Shown here in pieces: positions 13,301 to 25,300 of a DNA stretch of 64,000 nucleotides. The stretch comes from Nephrocerus scutellatus. Its lineage: Eukaryota; Arthropoda; Insecta; Diptera; Pipunculidae. How positions within the stretch are numbered: position 1 is the stretch's first letter; the number at the start of each line of letters is the position of its first letter. Under the pieces are notes generated by a model. It was not told where the DNA came from. It made no database searches and worked only from the letters and a program-made list of their open reading frames with translations. The stretch covers positions 12,821,462 through 12,885,461 of the forward strand of contig OX352763.1 of the NCBI GenBank assembly GCA_947095585.1, read 5' to 3'. The position numbers were made by a program, and so were the translations under genes.

Positions 13301-16300
13301 CCTTCGTCAGAGCATAGCGATGAACTTATTCATCACACACACACACATTAACGCAAGCGCATACGAGTGCATGAGTAAATTATAATATATGAGTGGGAAC
13401 AAAGTATTGTTGCTTTGTTAAGGTGCCGTCGTAGCAGCCTTCTAGGTCGCTGCTCGCCTCGCAGCTCTCTGCTTGAATGCGAAGAGTTGCTCGTCAAATT
13501 TATGGGTTTGGGTATGGTGCGATGGCCATGTGGCACATAATGGATTTGGCATCAGTTCCAGTGTCAGCATACAAAATACATTAATCGTCGACACAGTTTC
13601 TACCAAGTCATCAATGAAATGCGGCGTTCATGTGTGCGAAGTGCACACTAATCGTAAAGCGATTTTTGTCATTCGTTAATTCTTTCTTCTGACACTTGAC
13701 AGTGCATGCTACTAATAAAAAATATTAACTTTCAATTGTTGTCAATTAAGCAATAAAATATTTTAAGTCACATTTTGCCGACTCATCTGTACACTACATC
13801 ATCATCTGGGCTTCCATTCATTAAATTGTATGGCGTCTGCGCTCCGTTCTTCTTCTTTCTATCCTTTACTCCGCGGGGGTGCATAGGGCTTCTACAAACG
13901 CCCGCCAACGAACTCGATTTATCGTCTGAGGTTTCAAGAGACGCCACTCAATCCACTGGGATCTTGCTTCCTCTTCTATTGTCCTTTTCCATGTCTTGCT
14001 AGGACGGCTAACTCGGCGACTTCCTTGTGGATTCCAGTCGAGCAATAGTTTCGTAATATCGTCCGCTGGCTTTCGCAAAGTGTGGCCAATCCAGATCCAT
14101 TTTCGTCGTCTGATGTTGATAGCGATTGCTTCCTGCTGCGTTACTCTCCACAAGTCTTGATTGGTGATAATGTCCGACCATCTTATTCTCAGTATCCTCC
14201 TTTAGCACTTGTTGACAAAGACTTGGAGGCGCGTCGCAATTGACTCTGTGACTTTCCACGTTTCGCAGCCATACAAGAGTACTGAGATCTGATGAACGTT
14301 AGATCTGATGATCGTTAGCTTCAGATTCCGGGAGATTTGCGAGGAGTTCCAGATATTATTATGCATACTATAGGAGTGTCGCGCCTTGTTTACACGAGAG
14401 CACACATCCAAGTCAGCACCAACATTTTTTAATATCCAGCTGCCCAAATAACAAAACTTATCGACTTCCTCTATCTGATGTCCGTCAATCGAGAGATCAC
14501 ATGTTCCACTAGCGTTAACGCGAAGTAGTTTTGATTTTGAGATGGTAATTTTTAAACCCACTTTGTTAGCATGGAGTTCTAGTGAGTTTAGTTTTCGCTC
14601 CATGTCACCTAGCAATTGTGACAGGAGACAGATATCATCGGCATAGTCCAGGTCTTCTAAGCGGTGAAAAACATTCCATGGCAAACCCGACGGAGTACGG
14701 GTTACTATTTTCATCACCCAGTCGATGACAATTGTGAAAAGCAATGGTGAGAGGGTGCAACCTTGCTTGACTACAGAGTTAGTGACAATAAATTTCAAAC
14801 CAGTTCCATGCATGTTTGCGCAATTAATTTTCATTTCCCTTAAAAACAATTTTGTTCCTTGAAATTTTTTTCATATCCTTTTTGTTTTGTATGTTTATTT
14901 TCTTTTCTTTTTGCATTTGCAGATCGAAATGCGCCGGAATTGCGGCAATAAAATCGTCGAAGAGGACGAGGAGTGCGATTGTGGCACCTTCGAAGAATGC
15001 TCCTTGGATCCTTGCTGCGATGGTATCACATGTAAACTGAAAACAGAGGCACAATGTGCCAGTGGATTGTGTTGTGAAAAATGTCGTGTAAGTGAAGAAT
15101 AACAAACAAAAGATAAACCCACTCAGACAGCAATTTTCCCATTTTCAACATATGAGTTGAGAAATTAAAATTTTTCGCCTACATATTAAATCTTTTCTTC
15201 CCATTTCCATTGCACAACAGCTGCGACCGAAGGATTACATTTGCCGAGATTCAATCACCGAATGTGATCTGCCCGAGTACTGTGATGGCGACAATGGCCA
15301 TTGTCCTATGGATGTCTATAAGAAGAATGGCTCCCCCTGTGGCCATACGAAAGCTGGAATATCTGGTATGTATATTTTTTGCTGGTATATTATCATACTA
15401 ATAGATGTACATGGAGGATATTTAATTTATAATAATTGCTTTGCTTAGTTGTTAAGTAAGCGCACAGCCAATTTGATGGCTGCTTCCAGGAAGAGAAGAG
15501 AAGTTGAGATCTGATTAATTGCGCAATGCGGTTTGGTTCGGTGACACTCAGTAGAATGCACCGCGATGGCCGATGTTCGTCCTTTTTTAATCCTCTTTAG
15601 GAGTATGATATATTGCCAGCTAAACAGCAGTTCCTTATTTGTGCAACAGAAAGTCGTTCATTATGCAATTAAAAAGTTTTTTAATTTAATTCTAATGGTC
15701 TTACGCCATTTGGCGACGACCAACATATCCTTGTCATTAGTAACAGATGTGTTGCTGTCAAAACAAAATAATATCCCAATTTCGTTATATAATTTGGGGT
15801 GTCTGACTACACATCAGGTACTCGTTTTTTTTTTCTTCTTAAGCAATGCACCGCACCGCAGCAATCTACCATGTCGTACCGCATAATTGCAATGAGTTCA
15901 CCATTGCGTTTTTCTTTAGACAGAACAGGACTCGTTCCCCTCAACAAGATTATGTGCATGGCTTTGGTGCAATTATTCTGTTATAAAGTCCATTTTGTGT
16001 GCACGTGTGTCTCATGGTTTGGACTGTTTCCTTAGCAAAAAAATCAACTATGATGTTCATAATATATTTTAATGAAAAGATGTGCGGCGAATCCTAATGG
16101 GTACTCAGTAGAAGATGCCACTACTCAGTGCATATTTAAAGCTATAAAATCAGATTATCTCAAATTGGATTTAATTAGTGGATAATTTAAGCACTGCAAC
16201 GTGATCTCTTATGGAGTACTTTATAATTAAAAAAAAGTTCTGAGGATTTGGAGCGGATAATATGCTTGATGACCATCAGCTTCATATCAACATGACTTTT

Positions 16301-19300
16301 TTTTAATTACAAGAACGTACCATAATCAAAGTTATTTTTAACATTGGGGAAGATCAGCTCTCTTGTGGGCTATTCACAAATGACGCTGAGCTTCAATGAG
16401 TCACGTTTTAGTATTTAAGGATTAGATATATGCGTCAAAGCATCAATTTTATTTGGAACTATAAGTTATACCCCAGACATTTCAAAGTGTAATTCAATTT
16501 TGTGTTGCTCCGTGCTGCGTGCTTATCATGTAGATGGCACATGCCTTCTTATTTCCTTAGTCGCCAGTGCCTCAGCCCAAACTGGGGCTGCGTAAAGGAG
16601 GACTGAGCTGACTACTCTGGACGTTAGGATCCTTCTTGGATATCCTCCTGGTCCTTCGACGTTTGGCAGTATCCGAGATAATGCTGCCTACATCTGAGAC
16701 GCCTTTTTTCTAAATAGTCCACGTGCATTTTAAAACGAAGCCTACTGTCAATCATTACTCCTAGGTATTTGACTGAATCCTTTGATCTGATGGTCTGATT
16801 ACCAACCCGTTTACTTATGTATTCCATCTTTTTCCGGCTGGTAATAAAGACTGCTTCCGTTTTGTGGTCGGCTAATTTCAGACCGGCGGATACTAGCCAA
16901 ATCAGTGTTTGGAATGATGTCCATGATATGGCAAAGCATTGCGATCAGCTTAAACACCAAGCTGCGACTGTTCCGTTCAAATGTTAAATCCGTGCCGTTG
17001 TATGGGTGCAGCACTTAGAAGGTACCGCTACTATTAGCTACTATTATTAGAAGATTACAAACGTTCGTAAATAGGTGCCTACGGAAAATCTTAAGGGTTT
17101 TCTGGCCAAACTACTTTATAAACTTTATAAGCAACGAAATCTGTTATCTCAGGATGGTAGAAGAACGGGTCATCCGAGAAATACATGAAGCAGAATAGTT
17201 GAGGAGGTGTCACGGCAATCGGGCAAGAGTTAGAGAGAACTGAAGCTCATTGCCAGGAACCACACGTATTGGCGCTTAGGCGTAATAGAGGCCCTAGGAC
17301 CCACAAGGGGATATAGGACACAAGTAAGTAAGTAAGTGGGATACTAGCCAGTCCTTGATTTGGTCATCTGCTTCGTTCGAGGCTAACTCTATTCCATATG
17401 TTGTTTTTGACACGGTAACAACGGCGATATAATGTTCCATAGAAGGAGCCCAGCACCGATCCTTGTGGTACTCCTGCGGAGACGTTATAGTACTTTATAC
17501 CATCATTGTTTTCGTACGTCAGCCTTCTATTGCTTAAATAGCTTGAAACTATCTTCCGTTAGTGGTACGGTGCCTTAACTCTGGCGAGTGATCTTCTTAT
17601 TGAGGACCAATTTGCGGAGTTAAAGGCGTTTTTTTATGTCCAGTGTCACTACTGCACAATTTTCCTTTGTGCACCATCGCCACCTTTCTCCTTCTACCGC
17701 TTTCTTTGCTATATTGACCACCGCTTTTATCGAAACCGAAACTGATGATCTGACAGTGCTCCGTTATCATCTGCTATATTAAGCGTTCCGCTCTTATATG
17801 TGTGTAACAAATAGTAAGCCCCTTTTTGTAAGTTCTATCTAAGAAAAAACAATACCCTTTATAGTTGAACTGAAGTTGAACTCCTTGAAGAAAAAAAAAA
17901 TCTATATGTTTTCCAATCATTTCAGTAACTAACATTAAGGGTCTTTAATTTTAAATATGTATCTTCGCTAATATGCATATCATTTAAGTCAAACATTTTT
18001 TATTTTCTTTGTATCGGAACAAAGTCTGCATATTAAAACATCCAGCAGGAGACATCTTTCCGCAAACGAAGTGAACCCCTCCAAGACTTTACAAAAACAT
18101 CGTCACAAAATACGGGGCGGGCGGTTGCACAACTCTACATAGCTCACATCTGGTTATTTTTCCTAGTTTGGAATACACAGCAAACAATGTGTTAAACTTT
18201 CCTACAATGATTTAAATGCGCGAAACGATAAACTTTTTAGGACAATGTCGTCGGAGGACGAACAATTTGGAAAAGCTAAACGCAGTGTGCAATTTGAGTT
18301 GTGCATCTCGCATACGCAGCAAACAAAGAACATTTCACTTTTTTTTTCTTTACTCAAAAATGTCTGTCGTATTATTACTTTTTACTGAAAAGATCATGAC
18401 TAGAATAAAAGTCTAAGGAAGTTAGTTGGAAGTCTACGAGCAAACATGTGGTCTCGCGTCATGAGACAGGAAACTTCTCCTGTTCTGTTTTACTCCACCC
18501 ACTCTTGTGCTCAGCTGTGGTTAATCCTTATCTAATTGCCGCTCCTTAAACGATTTTAGTTGATATTGTGTGTGGTAATCCTTCCGCAGGGGAGCTCGAG
18601 AAAAGAACATTGCTAGTTCGTCCACTTCCATTAAGTCACCATAAGTTGGCTAGATTTTGTCTTTGTTGTCGTCGTATGTATTAGGCGCAGGGTGCCTGCA
18701 ACTTCTTAAGTAATTATTCGTCCACTAAAAACAGAAAGACAAAAACTCAAAGAACAAAAAAAAAGGACAAAAAAGTTGTTCTATGATTCCTTTTATATAA
18801 CTTTTTTTTCTACTAAAATATTACATCTTCTTACAAGTCTTATGCCTCTGTACTACGTATGAGCATACAACGTAGAGATAAGGAGTGTAATGGCGGCTAA
18901 AGCGTCCGTCAACGCCAACGACATAGACGACGATGCGACTAAAGTTTATAAAGTCGTTTTCTTGATCCTTTATGTGAAAACACAAGCAAGCACCAGTTTC
19001 AGTAGGAAAACTTTTTAAATTCTTTATTTTGTTGTTGTCCTTCTGTGTATATGCAGCGCCGCACTATCAAACCATGTTTGCGTTGCAAGCGTCAGGCACA
19101 GCAGAGGCAGGCAGAGTGTCCTTGCTGTTGGTTTGGCCTGGATTTCGTCTTGAAAATTTTATAGAGAATTTTTTTTTTGACTACCAATGATCTGCTGTGG
19201 GTGTATGTTTTTCTCTTCTCTTGGCCTACTAAGGCTGTGAAGTTAAATATGTAGTAGTCCTTAAAAATGCTGTCATGTAATTTAAGGAATTTTACCACGT

Positions 19301-22300
19301 TTCTTCATAATTACAGCAACAACAACAAAAGTACAGACCGGGTGGAAAGAAGCAAAATAGAGGGGCAGCAAAAATGTGCATTGAAAAGCACAAGTTGCAC
19401 TTAGGGATGCCATTACATCTCTGGGAAAGTCCCTGCTGTTAATGAGCCGCTGTTGTCGGACATTCTGCTCGGTTATTACTTTAAAACGAAAAACGAACAA
19501 CAAGAAGTAGTCGCAAGTAGATAAATAAAAAAAAAGAATCCTTTCAGTGCATTTAAGAGATAAACAAAACAAAAATAGCTCAGTGCGCGCAACAAGCTAA
19601 AAGAAAACGGTTATAAGATCAAGATAACGATAACCATAATTGCTGCATTATAAATAGAGATTACATTTAATTTTTCCGCCCACTTTGGTAAACATTCAAG
19701 CATTGCAGGAAGTGGCACTTGGATTTTGTTCTTGATATTCTTTAAATAATAAATAGAATAATTCAACAGGAAGGAAAGAAGAACGGAGAGGGAGAAATAG
19801 AATGTCAGTGATTGTCACTTAAATTATTATTGCATTAGGTGGCCAATTTAAAAGAGTACTGACGGATGGTTTTATGAAAAAAACTGAAGTATACTCTTAA
19901 TGAGCACAATATACAGCTTAGTCAACACTTACAACAAGCAATATACTTATTTCAGTAAATTGATTCAATTTGAAATTAAAGTCTTTATATGAATTAGTAA
20001 TTCGACCCCTACGATGATACAATGATCGTTAAGTCTTTGCATTGCAGGTAACCCTCCTACAACACGGTAACCTAATACGATGCGAACATTTTCGAAATCT
20101 TCGTATAAGACGATGAAAACTTGGACCGCGCCGTATGCATAATTTTATAATGACCTAGGTCCGATGTCTTCATTTGCCTAACACTGATAGAATCTCGTAC
20201 AGATTTTTGTGTTATGTTTGCGTTGTTCCTCCCAGGTAAACCTTCATATAACACGATTAAACCCTGGTCCTATTTCATAATTTTCTATGACTGATTTCTA
20301 AGGTATGCTTGATAAGAGACTGGTTTCTAAATGGTTTTCTTTCAGAGGTTGAAAGATATGTAAAGCACACAAGCTAAGACTTCAATATTCTTTTACTATT
20401 AGATAATGCACCAGGTCTCCACTAAGCTAAAACTCATACTATTGTGCACGTAGTTTTCTACCGCCTAACACTACTTTATTGCTCCATACACAAAATCAAG
20501 TTTCTATATAACCTTTACGACTTGCTTCATCAGAAATTCATTAAAAAAGATTTTAAATTCGAAATCTATTGATTCATAAAAATCTTGAAAATTTTCAAAT
20601 TTTTGTTAAGCACTGTATCTAAATTGTTTCCTTGGCTGTCAAAGAACTGAACCATGATTAACATTAAATGCACTTTGGATAAAAAAAATTAAATTGGTGA
20701 CATATTAGAAAGGTTAATTCGTTGTCATATTCCACAAATCCTACCACAAATGACTTTCTGCTCATGCGAGCTAGGTATCCTGCCCACCGGAGCATACCGA
20801 GCTTAATTCTCTTCATGATGTCGACATCGCGGTAACGCTCATAAATCTCATCATTAAAGAGTCTCCGGAATCGTCCTTTCTCATATCCGGGGCCATAAAT
20901 TCTTCGTAAGACTTTTCTCTCGAACACGGCTAAGAGGTCAGAATGCTTTTTACTAAGCACCCAAGTCTCGGATCCATATGTAAGTACTAGTATAACCATT
21001 GTCTTATACACCAGCAGTTTGGATGTTATGGTTAAATTCCTGGATTTAAAGAGTCTAAAGTAGGGTTTGCTGACTTTGAACAACCGTGCGCGGATTTCTG
21101 GTTCCATGCTGTTATCGCCTGCTACAGTTGACCCGAGATAGTTAAAGGATTGCACAACTTCAAATTCACGCCACTATTTTGATTGAATGACCAATGTTGG
21201 ATCTTCTACCCCCAGACGTGGCCACCATGTACTTTGTTTTGCTCTCATTTATGTGCAGCATTTCGTGCCGCCTGCTCGATATGGATGAAAGCTTTCTGTA
21301 CAGCTCTTCGGTTTCTAACAACGATGTCGATGTCGTCTGCGTAAGCCAATATTTGAATGGACTTATAGAGCTTGTTCCTCTCGCCGTTGCGTGATAGTCT
21401 TGTACTTTATTAAACGTCCAACGCCAGGTTGAAGATTACGCAGGCCAGTCCATCTCCTTCATGGTCATGGTTAATCTACATAGTCGTGTCAGTTTATTTG
21501 GGATGCCGAATTCTCTCATGGCTTTATAAAATTCTACTCTGGTTATGCTATCATAGATGGCTTTAAAGTCTATAAAAAGATGGTGTAGGGAGGAAAATCT
21601 TATACGCGGTACTCAACAATGTTATACCACGATAATTGCTGCATGTTGTGTCTTATGTTTGGGGCACAGGATGCCTCTTCGCGAGTCTTCTGGCATCGCT
21701 TCCTCCTCCTATACTTGCACTATAAGTTCATGAATTGCTTGGTGTTTTGCGGACCCAACGCAACTCATGTGCTCTTCCCATCCTTCTAAATTGTCTTTGA
21801 GATTGGCGATCAGATTACCTTCTTTGTCTTTGCAGTATGTGCAACGCGGTGTAAATTCCATCATACCGCCGATTCTTTGGTAGAACTTCCGCGCCTGGTG
21901 CGATCCTCACTCTCTGTATTGTTCTAGTTCATCGACGAAATTCTTCTCCCAGTCGGCTTTCTTTCGCCGGTGAACTGTTTTTTCAAATCTTCTGACCTCT
22001 TTATATTTATCTTCGCGTGCCCGCGTTCTATGAGATTGTCGCATTGCTCAAAACGCTAGCTAATCGTTTGCTTAATCGAACTACATAGTATTTTCGATAT
22101 TTACGACTACTGTCTTCATCTAAGACTAGCAGACGAACTAATGTCAGTATCTTTAATCTGTGTCTATTTCTCTTCTACATCGGAATCAGACTCCTCATTT
22201 AGGATGGGTCTTAGGTTCACCATTGTTTTTTTCCGGTCTCCTCGTTGTGGAACACTAACAAGATTGTATTCCCAGTCGAGGTTAGCACCTCGGTACATTT

Positions 22301-25300
22301 CTAATGTCGTCAGGCTCGGGTTGTGGCAGCGGTCTATCTTTCTATCAAAAGGAGTGATATTGTGAGTGATAGGAGTGATACAGCTAAATTTTTGGATATT
22401 CTCATTTGCAAACGTTGTACTTGTAACGACCAAATTATGCAGGCAACGCTGTAACAATCAACTGAAACGGAGCCACCGGACCATGTCAGTTTTTTTTAAT
22501 ACATTGGAAGTGGTTGGCTTGGAGTACAATATTTTCTTTTAACAAGACAGCGGCCTATTCCCCATACCTAGGCATAAAATAGAGGTTTTAAAGTCGGAGT
22601 TTAGTGACCGCGTTATCTTTAAAAATTAAACAGCATTCTTAGTCGTGTTAGCCTCCGATAATTTGTTTGGGTTATGTGTCAATTCCACGGACAATTCAAA
22701 AAAGCCAAAGACTTAAGACGACCTTAGGACTAACATCGAACTTGAAATTGCCGACATATCGCTCGAACCATGCGAAAAAGTAATAAAAAATTGGATTCTG
22801 ATGGCATTTATATGATGTTGCGTTTCTTAATAAATGGTATCATTTGTACTTTATCATGAAACAAATAAATGATATCTAAAAAGCTGTTTTATTTAGAAAA
22901 CAAAATGTAATATTCCCAATTAATACTCTCTAACCTCTAACTTTAACATATTTGAAAAAACAGGCTCCTTTTGTTATCCATTGCTTACTATATGAGAAAA
23001 GTCTAAAGAAAATTTCATAATTGTTATAACTGGTAACTAAAACTCTGCAAATCGGTTTACAATCGGATCCAGTGGGAACACATCTACTGCGTCTGTTTTA
23101 CACAAATATTTTCTTAAAAACATTAGACATCCATTTCAATCTTAATGATTGCTCTTAATGGTTAGATAAGTATTGAACAGCACAAAATATGAACGCATAA
23201 AAATCATATCGATTCGGAAGGACGACCGAAGGAAATGGTCTTTCGGTTCGATTATTTGAGGGCAAACCATTAGCTAATGAACAGGACTACTACGCAGGTC
23301 CTAAACTAGACGGAGCATAACTGAAACTACTGAATTGAATTGAAAATGAACTCTGAAACATGTTCGAGCTAAGCTAGATAAGGGGTTATGCATCCATTTA
23401 ACCCTTTGTGGCTGTATATGTTATGTTAACGTACTTCCGACCGGACGACCACAAGAAGTGCATAAGTATTATTTCGAATTCGAACGAACAGAAAACGTGA
23501 ACTTAAGTGAACCGAAATGAATTGAACTTGCAAAGAATTAGAATTGGGAGGATCCATTTAATTACCGTGGATGTCTTTTGCGTTCCTTTGGTATAGAGGA
23601 GAAAGCATATTACAGGTTACTCCATCGACAAACGTACTCCTGTACTTTCTTCTAACTTTATATGCATACGAATGTTTCCCCTTTTTTAATTCATCTCGTT
23701 TTTCTGCTTTCCAGGTTATTGCTTTCTAGGCGACTGTCCAACATTAAATCTTCAATGCGAAAGTATATGGGGCTATGGGGGTTCAGCGGCTGATCGTCAA
23801 TGCTATGAGCAATTCAATTCAAAGGGATCCATAAATGGTCATTGTGGTCGCGATCCCAATGAGCATTACATAAAATGTGAACCAGAGTGAGTATAAAACT
23901 GCAATAAGCTCGCAAGTGCTCAGTGAGTAATGCTGCCAGTTTCCTTTTTCATGTATTTTTTCATTTTAAATTACACTGGATAAAAAAAACGTATTTTTTT
24001 GTTTTTGTTTATTTTCTATAAATAGGGGTTGTTGAATATGTATCTTATATTTTAACAAACGACAGGTTTTAAAGTTCTCGATGGAATCCATCAACATTTC
24101 TTTACAACAAAAGACTAAACGACTGTATTATTATTTTGGAATTTAAAAGGATTCCTTTTATTAGCCAAAATTCAGGATATACTGCTTTTAATTATCATAT
24201 AATTGTCAATTCAATGTTAGCCAAGGCCGCTCGGAGGACTATAAAGATAATCGTTCTCAGCTTTTATTACATTAATCCATCCGACCATATAATGCACACT
24301 GCAGTAGTCTCGCCTTGTTGTGGATGCAAGCAAGCTCGGCAAGCTAAAATGGCAACAATTCAATTACAGCTTTTGGTTGATGGACGTACGCCGTGTCACG
24401 TCACTGGTTTGCATCAATCCCAGTAATTGACTGACTGACTGACAGACTGCCACATTTGCAAATCCCATCAACCAGGCAAAGTTAATTAACTCGGCGTCAT
24501 TCTTAAGAGTTCTGAAAATTTCGCTCTTTCCTGCTGATGACTGATTGACTTTGAAGACCTTGAATGCGTCGATGAGTGTGGCAATTTGTCACTAGCTGAG
24601 CACCATAAGAATAAGAAGAACGTGAATCGCACAAACATAAACGTGAAACTAATACGAGTACCGCGATTATAAATTCGAGTGGATGTGAATCAAATGCACT
24701 ACTCAGCCATCCTTATACCACATTTAGAAAAATCAAAGATCAATCTCGGCTTATGGCGTCATCACCCACTCGTTCAGTGTGCAAGCGTCGGTCGTCACAC
24801 GCAAACAATTAATTAATTTATTTTTGTTTTGTATCTTTCAATTATTTTATCCTTTCTTTCTTTTTTTTATTGTTCGTTTTGCTTGTGATGCTCAACAACA
24901 ATAACAACTACATTACAATATCAACATCATCATCGTCATCATCAGGAATGTGCAATGCGGAACGTTGCAATGCAAGGAAGGCGAACGACAACCGATTAAC
25001 GATGGCATTGATCAACTGTATTCGAGGACAATTATTTCAATTAAAGGAGTGGAATACGAGTGCAAGTAAGTACGATTGCAGCCGGGTGAGTAAGGGGGTC
25101 GTTTGAATGAGTGTAATCGATTTGCCGTCGTCAAATAGTGAAGTGAGGCTTCCAAATCGAATCGAATTACGTAGTCTATGTACCAGGAGGTAAAATGTAT
25201 TTGTATGCACCTTAGGCTCTGGCATCCTTGAGGTAATTGGATTTTTATTGCATTTAAATTGGCAGAATTTCACGGTTTCGGGGTTGGATTTGATTTTTGA

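Larger units (their letters stand above)
10933..14922. other. mmd intron with three LINE fragments
   Basis: 4-kb intron. LINE pieces at 11340-11850 (+), 12110-12600 (-) and 13866-14849 (-). 10940-11330 and 12600-13850 show no recognisable element. A moderately GC-rich stretch at 13020-13300 has no coding potential consistent with the gene. Confidence 0.6.
15366..23714. other. mmd intron with nested LINEs
   Basis: 8.3-kb intron. An R1-like LINE at 16540-17780 carries a plus-strand LINE insert, and the longest RTE-like LINE lies at 20664-22460. 15420-16540, 17800-20650 and 22470-23700 are otherwise AT-rich with nothing recognisable. Confidence 0.6.

Noticed and set aside
22164..22457. 97-codon minus-strand frame as a host gene
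   Set aside because: It reads as the end of a LINE endonuclease domain (YRGAN....NLV) and is collinear with the LINE polymerase downstream.
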